A DNA stretch of 64,000 bases from Domibacillus sp. DTU_2020_1001157_1_SI_ALB_TIR_016 (GCF_032341995.1 NZ_CP135438.1:1178001-1242000); one strand, 5' to 3'. Numbered from the stretch's first letter, positions 16,653 through 25,030 are shown. Numbers and translations: made by a program. The notes: generated from the letters alone by a model not told the origin.

Positions 16653-17501
16653 CTACAAAGAATGTTCTTTCTGTAACTGCTGCCAGACTATATCAAAAAC
16701 GTGTCGGCTATTTGCAAAAAGATATAGTTTTCTGATCAGCTCTTTGTTTTCTAATCGAATAAACTGCAGATTTTTGTAAGACAGATGTTCAATCATAAGC
16801 GCAGGAAGGTAGGTGATCCCATATCCTTTCATCACATAATCAATAATAGTGTGATAGGGCATACAAACAATTTTCACTGGGTCGATTTTCTTTTCTTTTA
16901 TGAATGACTGAATATTACGATACAACTGGCTATCTTCTGGCGGCAAAACCTGAGGATAATTCAGGCAATCTTTTATATGTACAGCTCGTTTTTCGGTTAA
17001 AGGATGCCCTTTAGGCACTACAGCCTGAAATTCTTCCTCGTAAAGAAATTTTGAAAAAAGGCCTGGGTAGGAAGCGTATTCCTGCACAATAGCAGCATCG
17101 ATTTTCCCTGATTCAAGCATGGGAAGAAATTCTCCGCATTCTTCCCGTGTGACCGTAAAATCTATTTTAATCTTCTGTTCTGCTTCTAACTCAGGAAGGT
17201 AATAGGTAGCCAGAAAAGGAGAGACGCCGAAGCGGATGTTTTTGATTACACTGTGTTCCTTCATTTTATTTTTCAGAGCAAGCAACAAGGGAGAAACATC
17301 CTCATACAGGTTCCTTCCTTTGTCTGTAAGCTTCATCCCTTGATGAGAGCGTTCAAACAGCTTATATCCAATTTCGTTCTCACATAACTTTATTTGTTTG
17401 CTTAAAGCAGGCTGCGTAACGTGAAGATGATGGGCTGCCTTGGTCAACGTGCCATATTCTGCCACAGCAACAAAGTATTCAATTGATTTAAGATTATTCA
17501 A
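16653..17501 (-). CDS. LysR-family transcriptional regulator
   Basis: 282 residues with an N-terminal winged HTH (GTLTKAAHHLHVTQPALSK, residues about 16-36) and a C-terminal periplasmic-binding-protein-like effector domain (about 90-280). The start is a TTG at 17499-17501 with AAGGAAG upstream. It is divergent from the SMR transporter pair, with only 34 bp between the two start codons. Each promoter must therefore overlap the other gene's 5' end, an arrangement typical for a LysR regulator controlling its neighbour. The effector is probably a compound exported by the SMR pair (inference). Confidence 0.85.
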   Translation of the reverse strand: MNNLKSIEYFVAVAEYGTLTKAAHHLHVTQPALSKQIKLCENEIGYKLFERSHQGMKLTDKGRNLYEDVSPLLLALKNKMKEHSVIKNIRFGVSPFLATYYLPELEAEQKIKIDFTVTREECGEFLPMLESGKIDAAIVQEYASYPGLFSKFLYEEEFQAVVPKGHPLTEKRAVHIKDCLNYPQVLPPEDSQLYRNIQSFIKEKKIDPVKIVCMPYHTIIDYVMKGYGITYLPALMIEHLSYKNLQFIRLENKELIRKLYLFANSRHVFDIVWQQLQKEHSL

Positions 17502-17535
17502 CTACATACACTTCCTTGAAATGGGGCTTTTATAT

Positions 17536-17886
17536 ATGGCTTATTATAGCTTATTACTCCTTTCTATCCTATTTGAAGTTATTGGGGTTACTTTTCTTAA
17601 CCTCGCGGATGGATTCACTGTTTTTGTGCCAACGGTTTTGGCAATTTTATTTTATTGTTCATCTATTGCGATTTATATTTTCATCACGGCAAATCGCGAA
17701 GTAGGGATTGTGAATGCTGTTTTCGCAGGAACTGGAACAGCTTTAGTTACTCTTCTGGGAATTCTCTTGTTTCATGAGAGTATATCCGCGGTTAAGTTAC
17801 TTGGCATTGGTTTAATTGTCGTAGGTGCCGTGGCTATCAATACGAAGCCTGGAACAAAATCATCACTGGAAGGGGAACGTTTATAA
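17536..17886 (+). CDS. SMR-family transporter subunit 1 (has Glu14, lacks Trp63)
   Basis: 116 residues, four transmembrane helices, small multidrug resistance family (EmrE/EbrAB/YkkCD type), exchanging protons for cationic or guanidinium-like substrates. The essential membrane Glu14 is present in LFEVIG. The position equivalent to EmrE Trp63 is Phe63 (AVFAG). The ATG at 17536 gives the normal family N-terminus and has GGGG nine bases upstream; an in-frame ATG at 17521 is possible. The stop overlaps the next start by one base. With subunit 2 it probably forms an obligate heterodimer. Confidence 0.85.
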   Translation: MAYYSLLLLSILFEVIGVTFLNLADGFTVFVPTVLAILFYCSSIAIYIFITANREVGIVNAVFAGTGTALVTLLGILLFHESISAVKLLGIGLIVVGAVAINTKPGTKSSLEGERL

Positions 17887-18197
17887 TGGGGTATGTATTT
17901 TTAGGCCTAAGCATTTTATTGGGTGTTTCAGGCCAGTTATGTGTAAAGATGTCAAATGGCTTTAAAGTAATCAAGCCGACAATCGGTGCTTTTGGGCTGT
18001 TTATTACCTGCATTTATTTTGTGTCACTATCTACCCGATATTTAGAGGTAGGCGTTGTCTTTGCGGTTTGGGCTGGGCTGACGATTGTAAGTACCACATT
18101 ACTTGGTATTTTCGTATTTGGAGAATCGCGGAGCAAAAGGAAGGTTTTTTCCATCTTATCAATCCTGGCTGGTGTTATTTTGCTGAAGCTGGTGTAA
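17886..18197 (+). CDS. SMR-family transporter subunit 2 (lacks Glu14, has Trp62)
   Basis: 103 residues and four helices, clearly SMR. The family's essential Glu is replaced by Gly13 (SILLGVSG), whereas the aromatic Trp62 (AVWAG) is kept. It begins on the last base of subunit 1's stop, so the two are translationally coupled. Because the proton/substrate-binding Glu is absent, this subunit should not work alone as a canonical homodimer; a heterodimer with subunit 1 is inferred. Substrate unknown; the divergent LysR gene may sense it. Confidence 0.85.
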   Translation: MGYVFLGLSILLGVSGQLCVKMSNGFKVIKPTIGAFGLFITCIYFVSLSTRYLEVGVVFAVWAGLTIVSTTLLGIFVFGESRSKRKVFSILSILAGVILLKLV

Positions 18198-18381
18198 GAT
18201 AGATATTGTGCGTACAGTCCAAGAGTTAAAAAGTAGACTCGTTTAAAGTGAACAGTGACAGGGTAATAAAGTTGTTAAAAAGGGTTTTGACGATTCGTTT
18301 AAGCCATTTAGGTTTTGCATTCACCGTAACGCAAAGAACACTAAATGTGTTAGTGAACACAGACATGGTAAGGAGATTAAT

Positions 18382-18723
18382 ATGTTTGCTGGTTTATATG
18401 ATTTAATTTTTGCAGCAGGAATCACGATTTTAATTTCATGGAATCTTGTCCTATTTATGATTCAATTTTTTAAGGAATGTAACACAGGAGGGGCATTAGA
18501 AAGGATTAGCGCCTTTATTCTATTGCTATTTATGTACGCAAAACAGGGCGTACTGGCAGGTTTTGGCGTTGTAGCATTAGCTTTGAGCACAGCAGTCATC
18601 CAAGAAAATTCAATTGGCAGCTGGATCATTACCCTTGTTATCCTTGGATTCTCAGGGTTAATTTTATATCATTTCTATCCTCAATTTGTTGAACTTGATG
18701 AACCTAAGAAAAAGCGGAAGTAG
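18382..18723 (+). CDS. Small membrane protein of unknown function
   Basis: 113 residues with three predicted membrane helices (about 6-28, 42-68, 76-98) and a charged, Lys-rich C-terminus (KKKRK). AAGGAG precedes the ATG. No recognised family. A terminator follows 55 bp downstream, so it is likely a single-gene unit. Confidence 0.6.
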   Translation: MFAGLYDLIFAAGITILISWNLVLFMIQFFKECNTGGALERISAFILLLFMYAKQGVLAGFGVVALALSTAVIQENSIGSWIITLVILGFSGLILYHFYPQFVELDEPKKKRK

Positions 18724-18779
18724 ATCTTACGGTTAGAAAGTGTTTTGTTTTAACCGACTTTATTGTGATACAGTGATGG

Positions 18780-18808
18780 AAAAGCCAGTTTTATAGGCTT
18801 TTCTTTTT
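18780..18808 (+). terminator. Intrinsic terminator
   Basis: AAAAGCC pairs with GGCTTTT around a nine-base loop and is followed by CTTTTTT. Confidence 0.7.
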
Positions 18809-18943
18809 TGTTTGGCTTTCTATCCCGATTTTTCTAAAATAAACAGGTAGTATATTAAAAGAAAGCTTAGAAGTTATTTTCCCTCGTTAAGTATGTAGCG
18901 CTGATATAAACGAGTATAACTATTACAAAAGAGAGGTGCAGAA

Positions 18944-19369
18944 ATGAAGTTAGATGAGTTTACACTTGGACAGGTGTTCCAAACGAAATCATTCAAATTA
19001 ACAAAAGAGGATATTATGAGGTTTGCAGGTGAATTTGATCCCCAATATATGCATGTGGACGAGGAAAAAGCAGATCAGGGAAGGTTTAATGGAATTATTG
19101 CTTCCGGTATACATACGCTGGCCATTTCATTTAAGCTTTGGGTTGAAGAAGGATTCTACGGTGAGGATGTTATTGCTGGAACACGGATGAATAACATTAA
19201 ATTTGTAAAACCCGTTTATCCTGGAGATGAATTACATACCATTGTTGAAGTTATAGATAAGCAGGCAGCAAAAAAGGAAACGGGTATCCTTACCGTATTG
19301 TTATCTACCTATAACCATAAAGAAGAAAAAGTGTTCGAGGGTGACTTATCTGTCTTAATCAAGCGATAA
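18944..19369 (+). CDS. MaoC-like (R)-specific enoyl-CoA hydratase/dehydratase
   Basis: A 141-residue hot-dog-fold protein with the hydratase-2 motif: FAGEFDPQYMH (catalytic Asp and His near residues 31-36) followed by FNGIIASGIHTLA. Such enzymes hydrate trans-2-enoyl-CoA to (R)-3-hydroxyacyl-CoA and can feed PHA synthesis or branched or short-chain acyl-CoA metabolism. It stands alone, with no PHA or beta-oxidation genes adjacent, so its pathway is open. AGAGAGG precedes the ATG. Confidence 0.85.
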   Translation: MKLDEFTLGQVFQTKSFKLTKEDIMRFAGEFDPQYMHVDEEKADQGRFNGIIASGIHTLAISFKLWVEEGFYGEDVIAGTRMNNIKFVKPVYPGDELHTIVEVIDKQAAKKETGILTVLLSTYNHKEEKVFEGDLSVLIKR

Positions 19370-19496
19370 AGGATTATGAAAAGTAAGTTGGATGATTCTA
19401 TTTATGGATGACCATCTCAATTTATGGAATTTTGTAACTTTGTTTTTGGGTACATTCTTCAACTAAGGAGGGTGTTCAGTTCAACAAGGAACAGCT

Positions 19497-19521
19497 AAAG
19501 GACCTTACAAGGTCCTTTTTC
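19497..19521 (+). terminator. Compact intrinsic terminator
   Basis: AAAGGACCTT pairs with AAGGTCCTTT across a two-base loop and is followed by TT/CTTTT. Confidence 0.7.
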
Positions 19522-19600
19522 TTTTGCTAAGCAATCAAGGTGATTATGTAACAGAGCCTGTTATTTACATACAAAAGGACATAAAGTGGAGGGGTGAAAA

Positions 19601-19642
19601 ATGATAAAAGTGGATGGTTACATGGCTTGGAGTTTAAAATAA
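19601..19642 (+). CDS. Possible 13-residue leader peptide
   Basis: An ATG at 19601 follows GGAGGGGTGA (19588-19597). The frame runs 13 codons (MIKVDGYMAWSLK) to TAA. It lies 80 bp before the MocR-family regulator start. The SD is stronger than those of most full-length genes here, but so short a frame may be chance. It contains no amino-acid run that would suggest classical attenuation. Confidence 0.3.
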   Translation: MIKVDGYMAWSLK

Positions 19643-19721
19643 CATTAGTGATAAAAAGGTTTTGATTGTTGCTTTTTTATGTAAATAATGAAAAAGGACA
19701 TCAGGGAAGAAGGGAATGTAT

Positions 19722-21164
19722 ATGGACTGGAGACCGGACCGAACGGACAAAAAACCGATCTACAAGCAGATTGCAGATTACATAGAACAGGGAATTTCCG
19801 AAGGCACGTTTTCAGCTGACAGCCTGTTGCCCTCCGAGCGTACCTTGGCCAGTGAGCTGCAAGTGAATAGAAGTACCGTTGTGGCGGCTTATGAAGAATT
19901 ACAGTCTTTGGGCGTGGTTGAACGAAAAAAGGGAAGCGGCACAAGAGTCAGTACAAACATCTGGGGGATCGCCCACAAGCGGGTCCCGAACTGGGGTCGC
20001 TATGTAGAGGACGGTTCTTTTTTACCGAATCTCCCTATGGTTCAGCGTATTCGCACAGAAACATACAAAAACGATTTGATTAATCTGGCCAGCGGTGAAC
20101 TCACCGCGGCGCTATTTCCGAATACCGAATTTCAAGAGATTCTTTCCCGCCAGCTTTTTACTGGTTACCTTGGTTATGATCATCCGCAAGGAAACGAATC
20201 CTTAAGGGAAGCCATCTGTTCTCATGTTGAGGAATACAAAAGGATTAAGGCGGACCCAGCCTCTGTTTTGATTACTTCAGGTGCCCAGCAGGCTCTCCAT
20301 TTGATTATCCAATGCCTGCTAAAGCCCGGAGATGCCGTGGCGATAGAAGATCCTTCTTATTGCTATTCTCTACCAATTTTTCAGTCTGCCGGCTTAAAGA
20401 CGTTTCGTCTGCCTGTCGATGAACAAGGCATGAATCCTCAAGATTTAGTGGATGTTCATAAAAAGCATAAGATCCGGATGGTTTTCTTGAACCCAGACCA
20501 CCAAAATCCGAGCGGGACAGTTCTGTCTCAGGCAAGACGACGGAAAGTGCTGGAGCTGTCAGCCGAATTTGGTATTCCGATTATTGAAGATGATCCGTAC
20601 AGCTTAACGTCTTTTAGTGGAGAAGTACATCCGACACTGAAATCAATGGATGAGAACGGAAATGTGCTGTATGTAAGTTCATTATCCAAAATTGTCGCGT
20701 CAGGGCTGCGGATCGGCTGGGTGATTGGCCCAAGCACGGTTATTCAGCGGCTCGCTGATGCCAAACAGCAGGTTGATTTTGGCCACAGTATTTTTCCGCA
20801 ATGGGTGGCGAAAGAATTTCTAGGGTCAGAGCAGTTTCACGATCATATTGCTATGCTGAGAGGGAAATTAGAAGCACAAAGAAATGAAATAACCTCAAGT
20901 CTAACAAATATTCTAGGAGACCAGGTTGAATTTTTCGTGCCGCAAGGCGGTATCCACCTATGGTGCAAACTAAAAGAAGAAGTTGATGAATATGGGCTGT
21001 TAAATGAGTCTATGAAAAGAGGCGTCGCTTTTGTGCCGGGCAGTATTATGGGTTCAAAAACAGGGTATGTCCGATTCACATTCGGGCGGGAAGAACCCGA
21101 AGCCATCCGGAAGGGAATTGGACGGTTTGCGGAAGCCTTAAAGGCAATTCAATCTCTGCCTTAA
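19722..21164 (+). CDS. MocR/PdxR-family regulator (GntR HTH fused to aminotransferase)
   Basis: 480 residues. The N-terminal GntR-type winged HTH (about 8-75: YKQIADYIEQGI, LPSERTLASELQVNRSTV, GVVERKKGSGT) is joined by a linker to a class-I aminotransferase domain (about 115-480). The domain has the PLP Lys323 in SSLSKIVASGLRIGW and the cofactor-binding NPDHQNPSG. Members sense PLP or amino-acid-like ligands and activate or repress neighbouring genes. The ATG at 19722 is preferred because AAGGG lies seven bases upstream; the ATG at 19716 is too close to it. No vitamin B6 genes are adjacent; the next gene (YfmQ-like) is 144 bp downstream, so its target is not evident. Confidence 0.88.
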   Translation: MDWRPDRTDKKPIYKQIADYIEQGISEGTFSADSLLPSERTLASELQVNRSTVVAAYEELQSLGVVERKKGSGTRVSTNIWGIAHKRVPNWGRYVEDGSFLPNLPMVQRIRTETYKNDLINLASGELTAALFPNTEFQEILSRQLFTGYLGYDHPQGNESLREAICSHVEEYKRIKADPASVLITSGAQQALHLIIQCLLKPGDAVAIEDPSYCYSLPIFQSAGLKTFRLPVDEQGMNPQDLVDVHKKHKIRMVFLNPDHQNPSGTVLSQARRRKVLELSAEFGIPIIEDDPYSLTSFSGEVHPTLKSMDENGNVLYVSSLSKIVASGLRIGWVIGPSTVIQRLADAKQQVDFGHSIFPQWVAKEFLGSEQFHDHIAMLRGKLEAQRNEITSSLTNILGDQVEFFVPQGGIHLWCKLKEEVDEYGLLNESMKRGVAFVPGSIMGSKTGYVRFTFGREEPEAIRKGIGRFAEALKAIQSLP

Positions 21165-21308
21165 ACATAAGCAAGTCCATTATTCCTTCAAATTGGATGG
21201 TCTAAAAAGAGATAAATTGGCTGGTTCTTTTTTCGAGAAATCTAGTATGATAGTAAACAGAGAATAAAAGACACCTTTATGTTTAAACTAAAAATGGAGA
21301 TGATGAAG

Positions 21309-21758
21309 ATGTCAACGACTGCTCTGCTTTTAACAGTGGTCTTCGGTCTGTTTAAAATATTAGTAACATGCCTTCCAACCGGCGCAGTAGAACGGCTTAT
21401 CCGCAAGTATGAGATGCATGCCAAACTCAGTGAAGAAAACACGGCCATTACGTTTGATGGGACACGCTTAGAAGGCGAAGAAAAAGCACAGGTGATTCAA
21501 CAATTTAATGAAGCGTCTGTTTTAAAAAAATATTATATTTTTCCGGGGAATGAATCTTTGTTTTTGCAACCGGAAAACGGCGGGATTCCGTTTGTAGTGG
21601 ATACGAAAAGAGGACGCAAAGATGTCCGGTTATTTGTCTACCGCTATGAGGATCATGTTGATGTAGTGAAGCAATATAAAAATAAAGTAATTGCCTACAG
21701 TGTATTTTCCGATAGTCTTCAAAAGGGTTCCATGACTGCAGCTGGAGATCTTGTTTAA
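21309..21758 (+). CDS. yfmQ: YfmQ-family protein
   Basis: 149 residues matching the Bacillus YfmQ family. An N-terminal membrane segment (about 3-24, ending in KILVTCLPTGAVE) is followed by a conserved cytoplasmic or surface domain (KLSEENTAITFDG, LEGEEK, KKYYIFPGNE). The function is unknown. The ATG at 21309 gives the family N-terminus, with GGAGATGA upstream; earlier ATGs at 21279 and 21294 lack a well-placed SD. A structured terminator follows. Confidence 0.75.
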   Translation: MSTTALLLTVVFGLFKILVTCLPTGAVERLIRKYEMHAKLSEENTAITFDGTRLEGEEKAQVIQQFNEASVLKKYYIFPGNESLFLQPENGGIPFVVDTKRGRKDVRLFVYRYEDHVDVVKQYKNKVIAYSVFSDSLQKGSMTAAGDLV

Positions 21759-21802
21759 ATATAATCTGCAGAACAAAGCACTTCTTTAATCAAGAAAATA
21801 AA

Positions 21803-21860
21803 ACCTTTCAGTTGAAAACGGGTATCGTAGTATACCTAAAAAGCAGCTGAAAGGTGTTTT
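21803..21860 (+). terminator. Structured terminator, copy 2 of a two-copy motif
   Basis: ACCTTTCAG(T)T pairs with AGCTGAAAGGT and is followed by GTTTTTATTTTT. Inside are GAAAACG, an inner stem GGTAT/ATACC and an AAAAAG strand. The order GTTGAAAACGGGTAT ... TACCT ... AAAG/CAGCT parallels copy 1 at 13375-13437 almost base for base in the unpaired parts. Confidence 0.7.
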
Positions 21861-21956
21861 TATTTTTAAGAGACGCGTTTATTGGGGATAATGAACTTAT
21901 GAGAACATAGACGAAGTGCAGACTTTTTTAAAACGCTGATTAAAGGAGGTAAAATG

Positions 21957-22280
21957 ATGCCGAACATAACAGTAGTAGGAGAAGGTACATTTGAAGTGGA
22001 GGCAGGTAAAAAGCTGGTGCTGGCGTTAGAGGATAATGGAGTAGGGATTCTGCACCGATGTGGAGGCAAAGCAAGATGTACAACCTGCCGGGTAGAAATC
22101 TTGGAAGGTGATTTTGATGATTTAACCAACATCGAGAAAAAAGCGTTTGATGACAAAGGACTGGTGGAAGACAATATCCGCTTATCCTGCCAGGTCCGTG
22201 TGAATGGAGATATGACGGTCCGCCCTGTTATGACTGTGCAGAGTTCCGGCATGGATCCGGGCCCAAGACCCGCCGAGTAA
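21957..22280 (+). CDS. 2Fe-2S ferredoxin
   Basis: A 107-residue plant-type [2Fe-2S] ferredoxin. The cluster ligands are in RCGGKARCTTC (C-x5-C-x2-C) with the fourth Cys in LSCQVRV near residue 91. It should be a soluble electron carrier for an oxygenase or reductase. No partner reductase or oxygenase is adjacent. AAGGAGG lies seven bases before the ATG at 21957; the ATG at 21954 is too close. A terminator follows. Confidence 0.9.
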   Translation: MPNITVVGEGTFEVEAGKKLVLALEDNGVGILHRCGGKARCTTCRVEILEGDFDDLTNIEKKAFDDKGLVEDNIRLSCQVRVNGDMTVRPVMTVQSSGMDPGPRPAE

Positions 22281-22347
22281 ACCGCATGGATACGCAGGAG
22301 AGAGTAGAAGAAAGAACCCTTGCTAACTCATTTTGACAAAGGCTCCA

Positions 22348-22380
22348 TCAAAGTAGACCGCTTTTTTAAGTGGTCTTTTT
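22348..22380 (+). terminator. Intrinsic terminator
   Basis: AGACCGCTT pairs with AAGTGGTCT (one G-T) around TTTT and is followed by TTTTTT. It lies between the convergent ferredoxin and LysE genes. Confidence 0.75.
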
Positions 22381-22454
22381 TATTTCCGCTAAAGCGGTAG
22401 TTTTAATACGGAAGAGAACTGCTTTAGCTTAGCTGTTAGAACGCTGGATAAACT

Positions 22455-23066
22455 TTATCCGGCATCGGCTTTTGTGAATAACAGCTTGATGCCAAATCCA
22501 ACTAATATGATTCCGGTTGCTTTCTCCGTCCAGCTTTGCACAGCAGGGGACAGCAGCCATGCGCGGATAAAGTGGAGGCAGAAAACATACACCACAAACC
22601 AGACAATAGACAGCAGGGCATACGTACAGCCCATCAGAAAAAGATCTATCATAGCACGATCCGAACTCGTAACAAATTGAGGCAAAAAGGTTAAAAAGAA
22701 TACCGCTACTTTTGGATTAAGGAGATTGGAAAGCAGTCCTTCTCGGAAAGCGGATCTTTGTTTTGTAGGCCCTTGATTTTCTTGTGCAGGTTCTTTTTTC
22801 TTCGGTAGAAAAGCAGTGACCCCCAAATAAATTAAATACACAGCACCGACCCATTTAATCAGGTTAAAGGCGATAGCAGATTGTACTAAGAGAGCAGACA
22901 AGCCTAATGCCGCTGCAATTGTGTGGCCAAGAGAACCGGCTGTAATGCCCGCCGCCATTTGAAATCCAGCTTTTCGTCCACCAGTCATTGTACGCTTTGT
23001 AATCAGGGCGGTATCTACCCCTGGGCTCATTACTACAAACAGCGTCATTACGATAAAAGCAAGCAT
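22455..23066 (-). CDS. LysE/RhtB-family amino-acid exporter
   Basis: 203 residues with about six transmembrane helices. The N-terminal segment VVMSPGVDTALITKRTM carries the family's MxPGP-like motif, and LLSNLLNPKVAVFFLTFLPQFV near residue 115 is the second signature. It should export amino acids or derivatives by proton antiport. GGAGGGG precedes the ATG. It is divergent from an XRE-cupin regulator across 118 bp containing a palindromic operator, so the pair is likely a metabolite-sensing export module. Confidence 0.88.
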   Translation of the reverse strand: MLAFIVMTLFVVMSPGVDTALITKRTMTGGRKAGFQMAAGITAGSLGHTIAAALGLSALLVQSAIAFNLIKWVGAVYLIYLGVTAFLPKKKEPAQENQGPTKQRSAFREGLLSNLLNPKVAVFFLTFLPQFVTSSDRAMIDLFLMGCTYALLSIVWFVVYVFCLHFIRAWLLSPAVQSWTEKATGIILVGFGIKLLFTKADAG

Positions 23067-23100
23067 GTGGCCCCTCCATTAATTGTTCATTTTTATTAAA

Positions 23101-23123
23101 TATGTTAATTTTAATTTAACATA
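23101..23123. promoter_or_regulatory. Inverted-repeat operator between lysE-like and XRE-cupin genes
   Basis: TATGTTAA and TTAACATA form a perfect 8-bp inverted repeat with a seven-base AT spacer in the divergent promoter region. It is the best candidate binding site for the adjacent XRE regulator (inference from position and symmetry). Confidence 0.55.
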
Positions 23124-23184
23124 ATTAAAATAGTTTGTTCAATGAAAATTAAAAAATTAAATATAATTTAATAAGAGGTGCATC

Positions 23185-23730
23185 ATGAACCGTTCTTCCA
23201 TTGGTCAAAAAGTAGAAGAATTAAGAAAAAATTTGGGTCTTTCATTAAGGGAATTGGCGAGGCGAGCAGAGATTACGCCTTCAATGTTAAGCCAGATTGA
23301 AAAAGGCAGTGCCAATCCGTCCATTCAGACACTGAAGTCTCTGGCGAAAGTGTTAGATGTGCCGGTTTTTACATTTCTTATGGAAGAGATTAATACAAAA
23401 GAGCTGATTGTGAGGAAGGAAGGCCGCAAGCAAATGGTGATTGACGGACTTCATTATGAATTGGTTTCGCCTGACTTTACGAGTCAGCTTGCCACAGCCA
23501 TAATGCGCTTGGCCCCCGGCAGCCATTCATCTGAAAAGCCGCTTTCTCATAAAGGAGAAGAAGTCGCGTTTGTATTAGAGGGACCAATCGGTTTAACGCT
23601 GTTAGGGGATGAATATGAGCTGCAGGCAGGCGACAGCGTTAAAATTCCAGCCCACACGGAGCACAGGTGGACAAACGCAGCCAGCCATGAAGTCAGTATT
23701 TTATTTTCAGTGACACCTCCGGCTTTTTAA
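23185..23730 (+). CDS. XRE-family transcriptional regulator with cupin domain
   Basis: 181 residues. The HTH_3 domain is at about 8-62 (LGLSLRELARRAEITPSMLSQIEKGSANPS), and a C-terminal cupin beta-barrel at about 105-178 (HKGEEVAFVLEG, GDSVKIPAHTEHRWTN) would bind a small effector. Regulators of this type (PuuR/SinR-cupin) control amino-acid, polyamine or aldehyde metabolism. It is divergent from the LysE exporter and probably regulates it. AGAGGTG precedes the ATG. Confidence 0.85.
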   Translation: MNRSSIGQKVEELRKNLGLSLRELARRAEITPSMLSQIEKGSANPSIQTLKSLAKVLDVPVFTFLMEEINTKELIVRKEGRKQMVIDGLHYELVSPDFTSQLATAIMRLAPGSHSSEKPLSHKGEEVAFVLEGPIGLTLLGDEYELQAGDSVKIPAHTEHRWTNAASHEVSILFSVTPPAF

Positions 23731-23740
23731 CGTAACACAA

Positions 23741-23773
23741 AAACAAAGCAGCACTTATTTGCCGCTTTGTTTT
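23741..23773. terminator. Bidirectional terminator between convergent genes
   Basis: AAACAAAGCAGC pairs with GCCGCTTTGTTT (one mismatch), with A- and T-rich flanks. It separates the XRE gene from the SDR on the other strand. Confidence 0.7.
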
Positions 23774-23800
23774 CGATTCGATCATGAAGAGACAGACTTC

Positions 23801-24688
23801 TTAAGCAGTGGGCATCCCGCCGGTTACGCTATAGATCTGGCCGGTAACGTAGCTGGCACTGTCAGAAGCTAAGAATACATACACGTCTGATAGTTCTACC
23901 GGCTGTCCGGCACGCTGCAGCGGGGTAGGCGGAGTTCCTTGACCGAAATTTGGAATGTTTGCGGTCGGCTGTCCTCCAGAAATTTGAAGAGGTGTCCAAA
24001 TCGGTCCCGGTGCAACGGAGTTTACCCGGATGCCTTTTGAAGCCGCTTGTTTGGCGAAAGCTTTTGTAAAGTTCATAATTGTTCCTTTCGTCGCTGCATA
24101 GTCTAACAGCATCGGTGATGGGTTAAAGGCTTCAACAGAGGTGGTTGTAATAATCGATGCTCCTGCTGATAAATGAGGCATCGCTGCTTTTACGGTCCAG
24201 TACAAAGAAAATACATTTGTTTCGAACGTCGCTTTAATTTGTTCGGTCGAAAGATCCATAATGTCTTCTACAGCCTGCTGTTTACCAGCAACGAGCGCCA
24301 GGATATCTAATCCGCCAAGCTCGCTGTTGGCTTCTTCCACCATCTCCTGGCAAAATTCCTCGCTGCGCAGATCGCCCGGGATTAAAACTGCTTTCCGGCC
24401 TTCTTTTTCAATCAGCTCTTTGACTTCTTCTGCATCCGGCTGTTCCACAGGCAGATAGTTGATCGCAACGTCCGCACCTTCGCGGGCATAAGCAATCGCA
24501 GCCGCACGGCCAATGCCGGAATCACCGCCTGTAACAAGCGCTTTTTTGCCTGTTAATTTTCCGGAGCCTTTATAACTGGTTTCGCCGCAATCAGGCAGAG
24601 GGCTCATTTCTTTTTGAAGGCCGGGCGGCTCCTGATACTGTTCCGGAAATTCACCGTTAAAGTACTGTTCTAATGGATTTTTAGCCAT
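23801..24688 (-). CDS. SDR oxidoreductase, general stress protein 39/YdaD-like
   Basis: A 295-residue classical SDR with an N-terminal extension of about 45 residues ([19 protein letters not shown]) characteristic of the YdaD/YhxC/GSP39 subgroup. [12 protein letters not shown] is the NAD(P) motif, and Tyr and Lys are in LDYAATKG. The substrate is unknown; homologues are often sigma-B controlled in Bacillus, but no clear sigma-B promoter is visible here. AAAAGGAG precedes the ATG. Confidence 0.85.
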   Translation of the reverse strand: MAKNPLEQYFNGEFPEQYQEPPGLQKEMSPLPDCGETSYKGSGKLTGKKALVTGGDSGIGRAAAIAYAREGADVAINYLPVEQPDAEEVKELIEKEGRKAVLIPGDLRSEEFCQEMVEEANSELGGLDILALVAGKQQAVEDIMDLSTEQIKATFETNVFSLYWTVKAAMPHLSAGASIITTTSVEAFNPSPMLLDYAATKGTIMNFTKAFAKQAASKGIRVNSVAPGPIWTPLQISGGQPTANIPNFGQGTPPTPLQRAGQPVELSDVYVFLASDSASYVTGQIYSVTGGMPTA

Positions 24689-24970
24689 TCGAAAAACTCC
24701 TTTTAAAAAGATTTCATATGTACAACCTATAGTGTCTATACTGGTGTATATTGCCTTTGTGAAAAATAGTAAACTTATTTCTCAAAATACATATTTGAGG
24801 AAACTAAATAATTGGCTTTCAAGACGGGGAAAAGAGTAATAGGAATGCTAGTGTTGCTCCCCGCACATTTAATGTTTCTTAACTGGTCAAAATAGATCAT
24901 TCTTACACCTTTGATGAAGCGCTTACATTTTTTGTTTACAAATAAAGTAACGATGTGTACACTATAAGTA

Positions 24971-24990
24971 ACTTGTCGACAAGTATACAA
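24971..24990 (+). promoter_or_regulatory. GntR-type operator 1
   Basis: The perfect palindrome ACTTGTCGACAAGT (24971-24984) runs into ATACAA. The 18-mer TTGTCGACAAGTATACAA (24973-24990) recurs unchanged at 25842-25859. It resembles the known B. subtilis GntR site (ATACTTGTATACAAGTAT). It lies just upstream of the gntR-like promoter. Confidence 0.75.
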
Positions 24991-25001
24991 AAACTCTGGT
25001 T

Positions 25002-25030
25002 TTGAAGTATGGAGCTGTACATACTATAAT
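25002..25030 (+). promoter_or_regulatory. Sigma-A promoter of the GntR-family gene
   Basis: TTGAAG at 25002-25007, a 17-bp spacer, and TATAAT at 25025-25030. Confidence 0.7.

Larger units (their letters stand above)
19370..19721. other. Leader region of the MocR gene with a terminator and a tiny ORF
   Basis: About 350 bp. It holds a strong SD (AAGGAGGGTG near 19465) just before a compact terminator (19497-19521), then an SD-led 13-codon ORF (19601-19642), then the MocR start. The arrangement suggests leader control but no known riboswitch is recognised. Confidence 0.4.

Noticed and set aside
24913..24929. cre-like sequence around GAAGCGCTTACA
   Set aside because: Right half fits but the left half has mismatches in the invariant TG and the spacing is off; not called.
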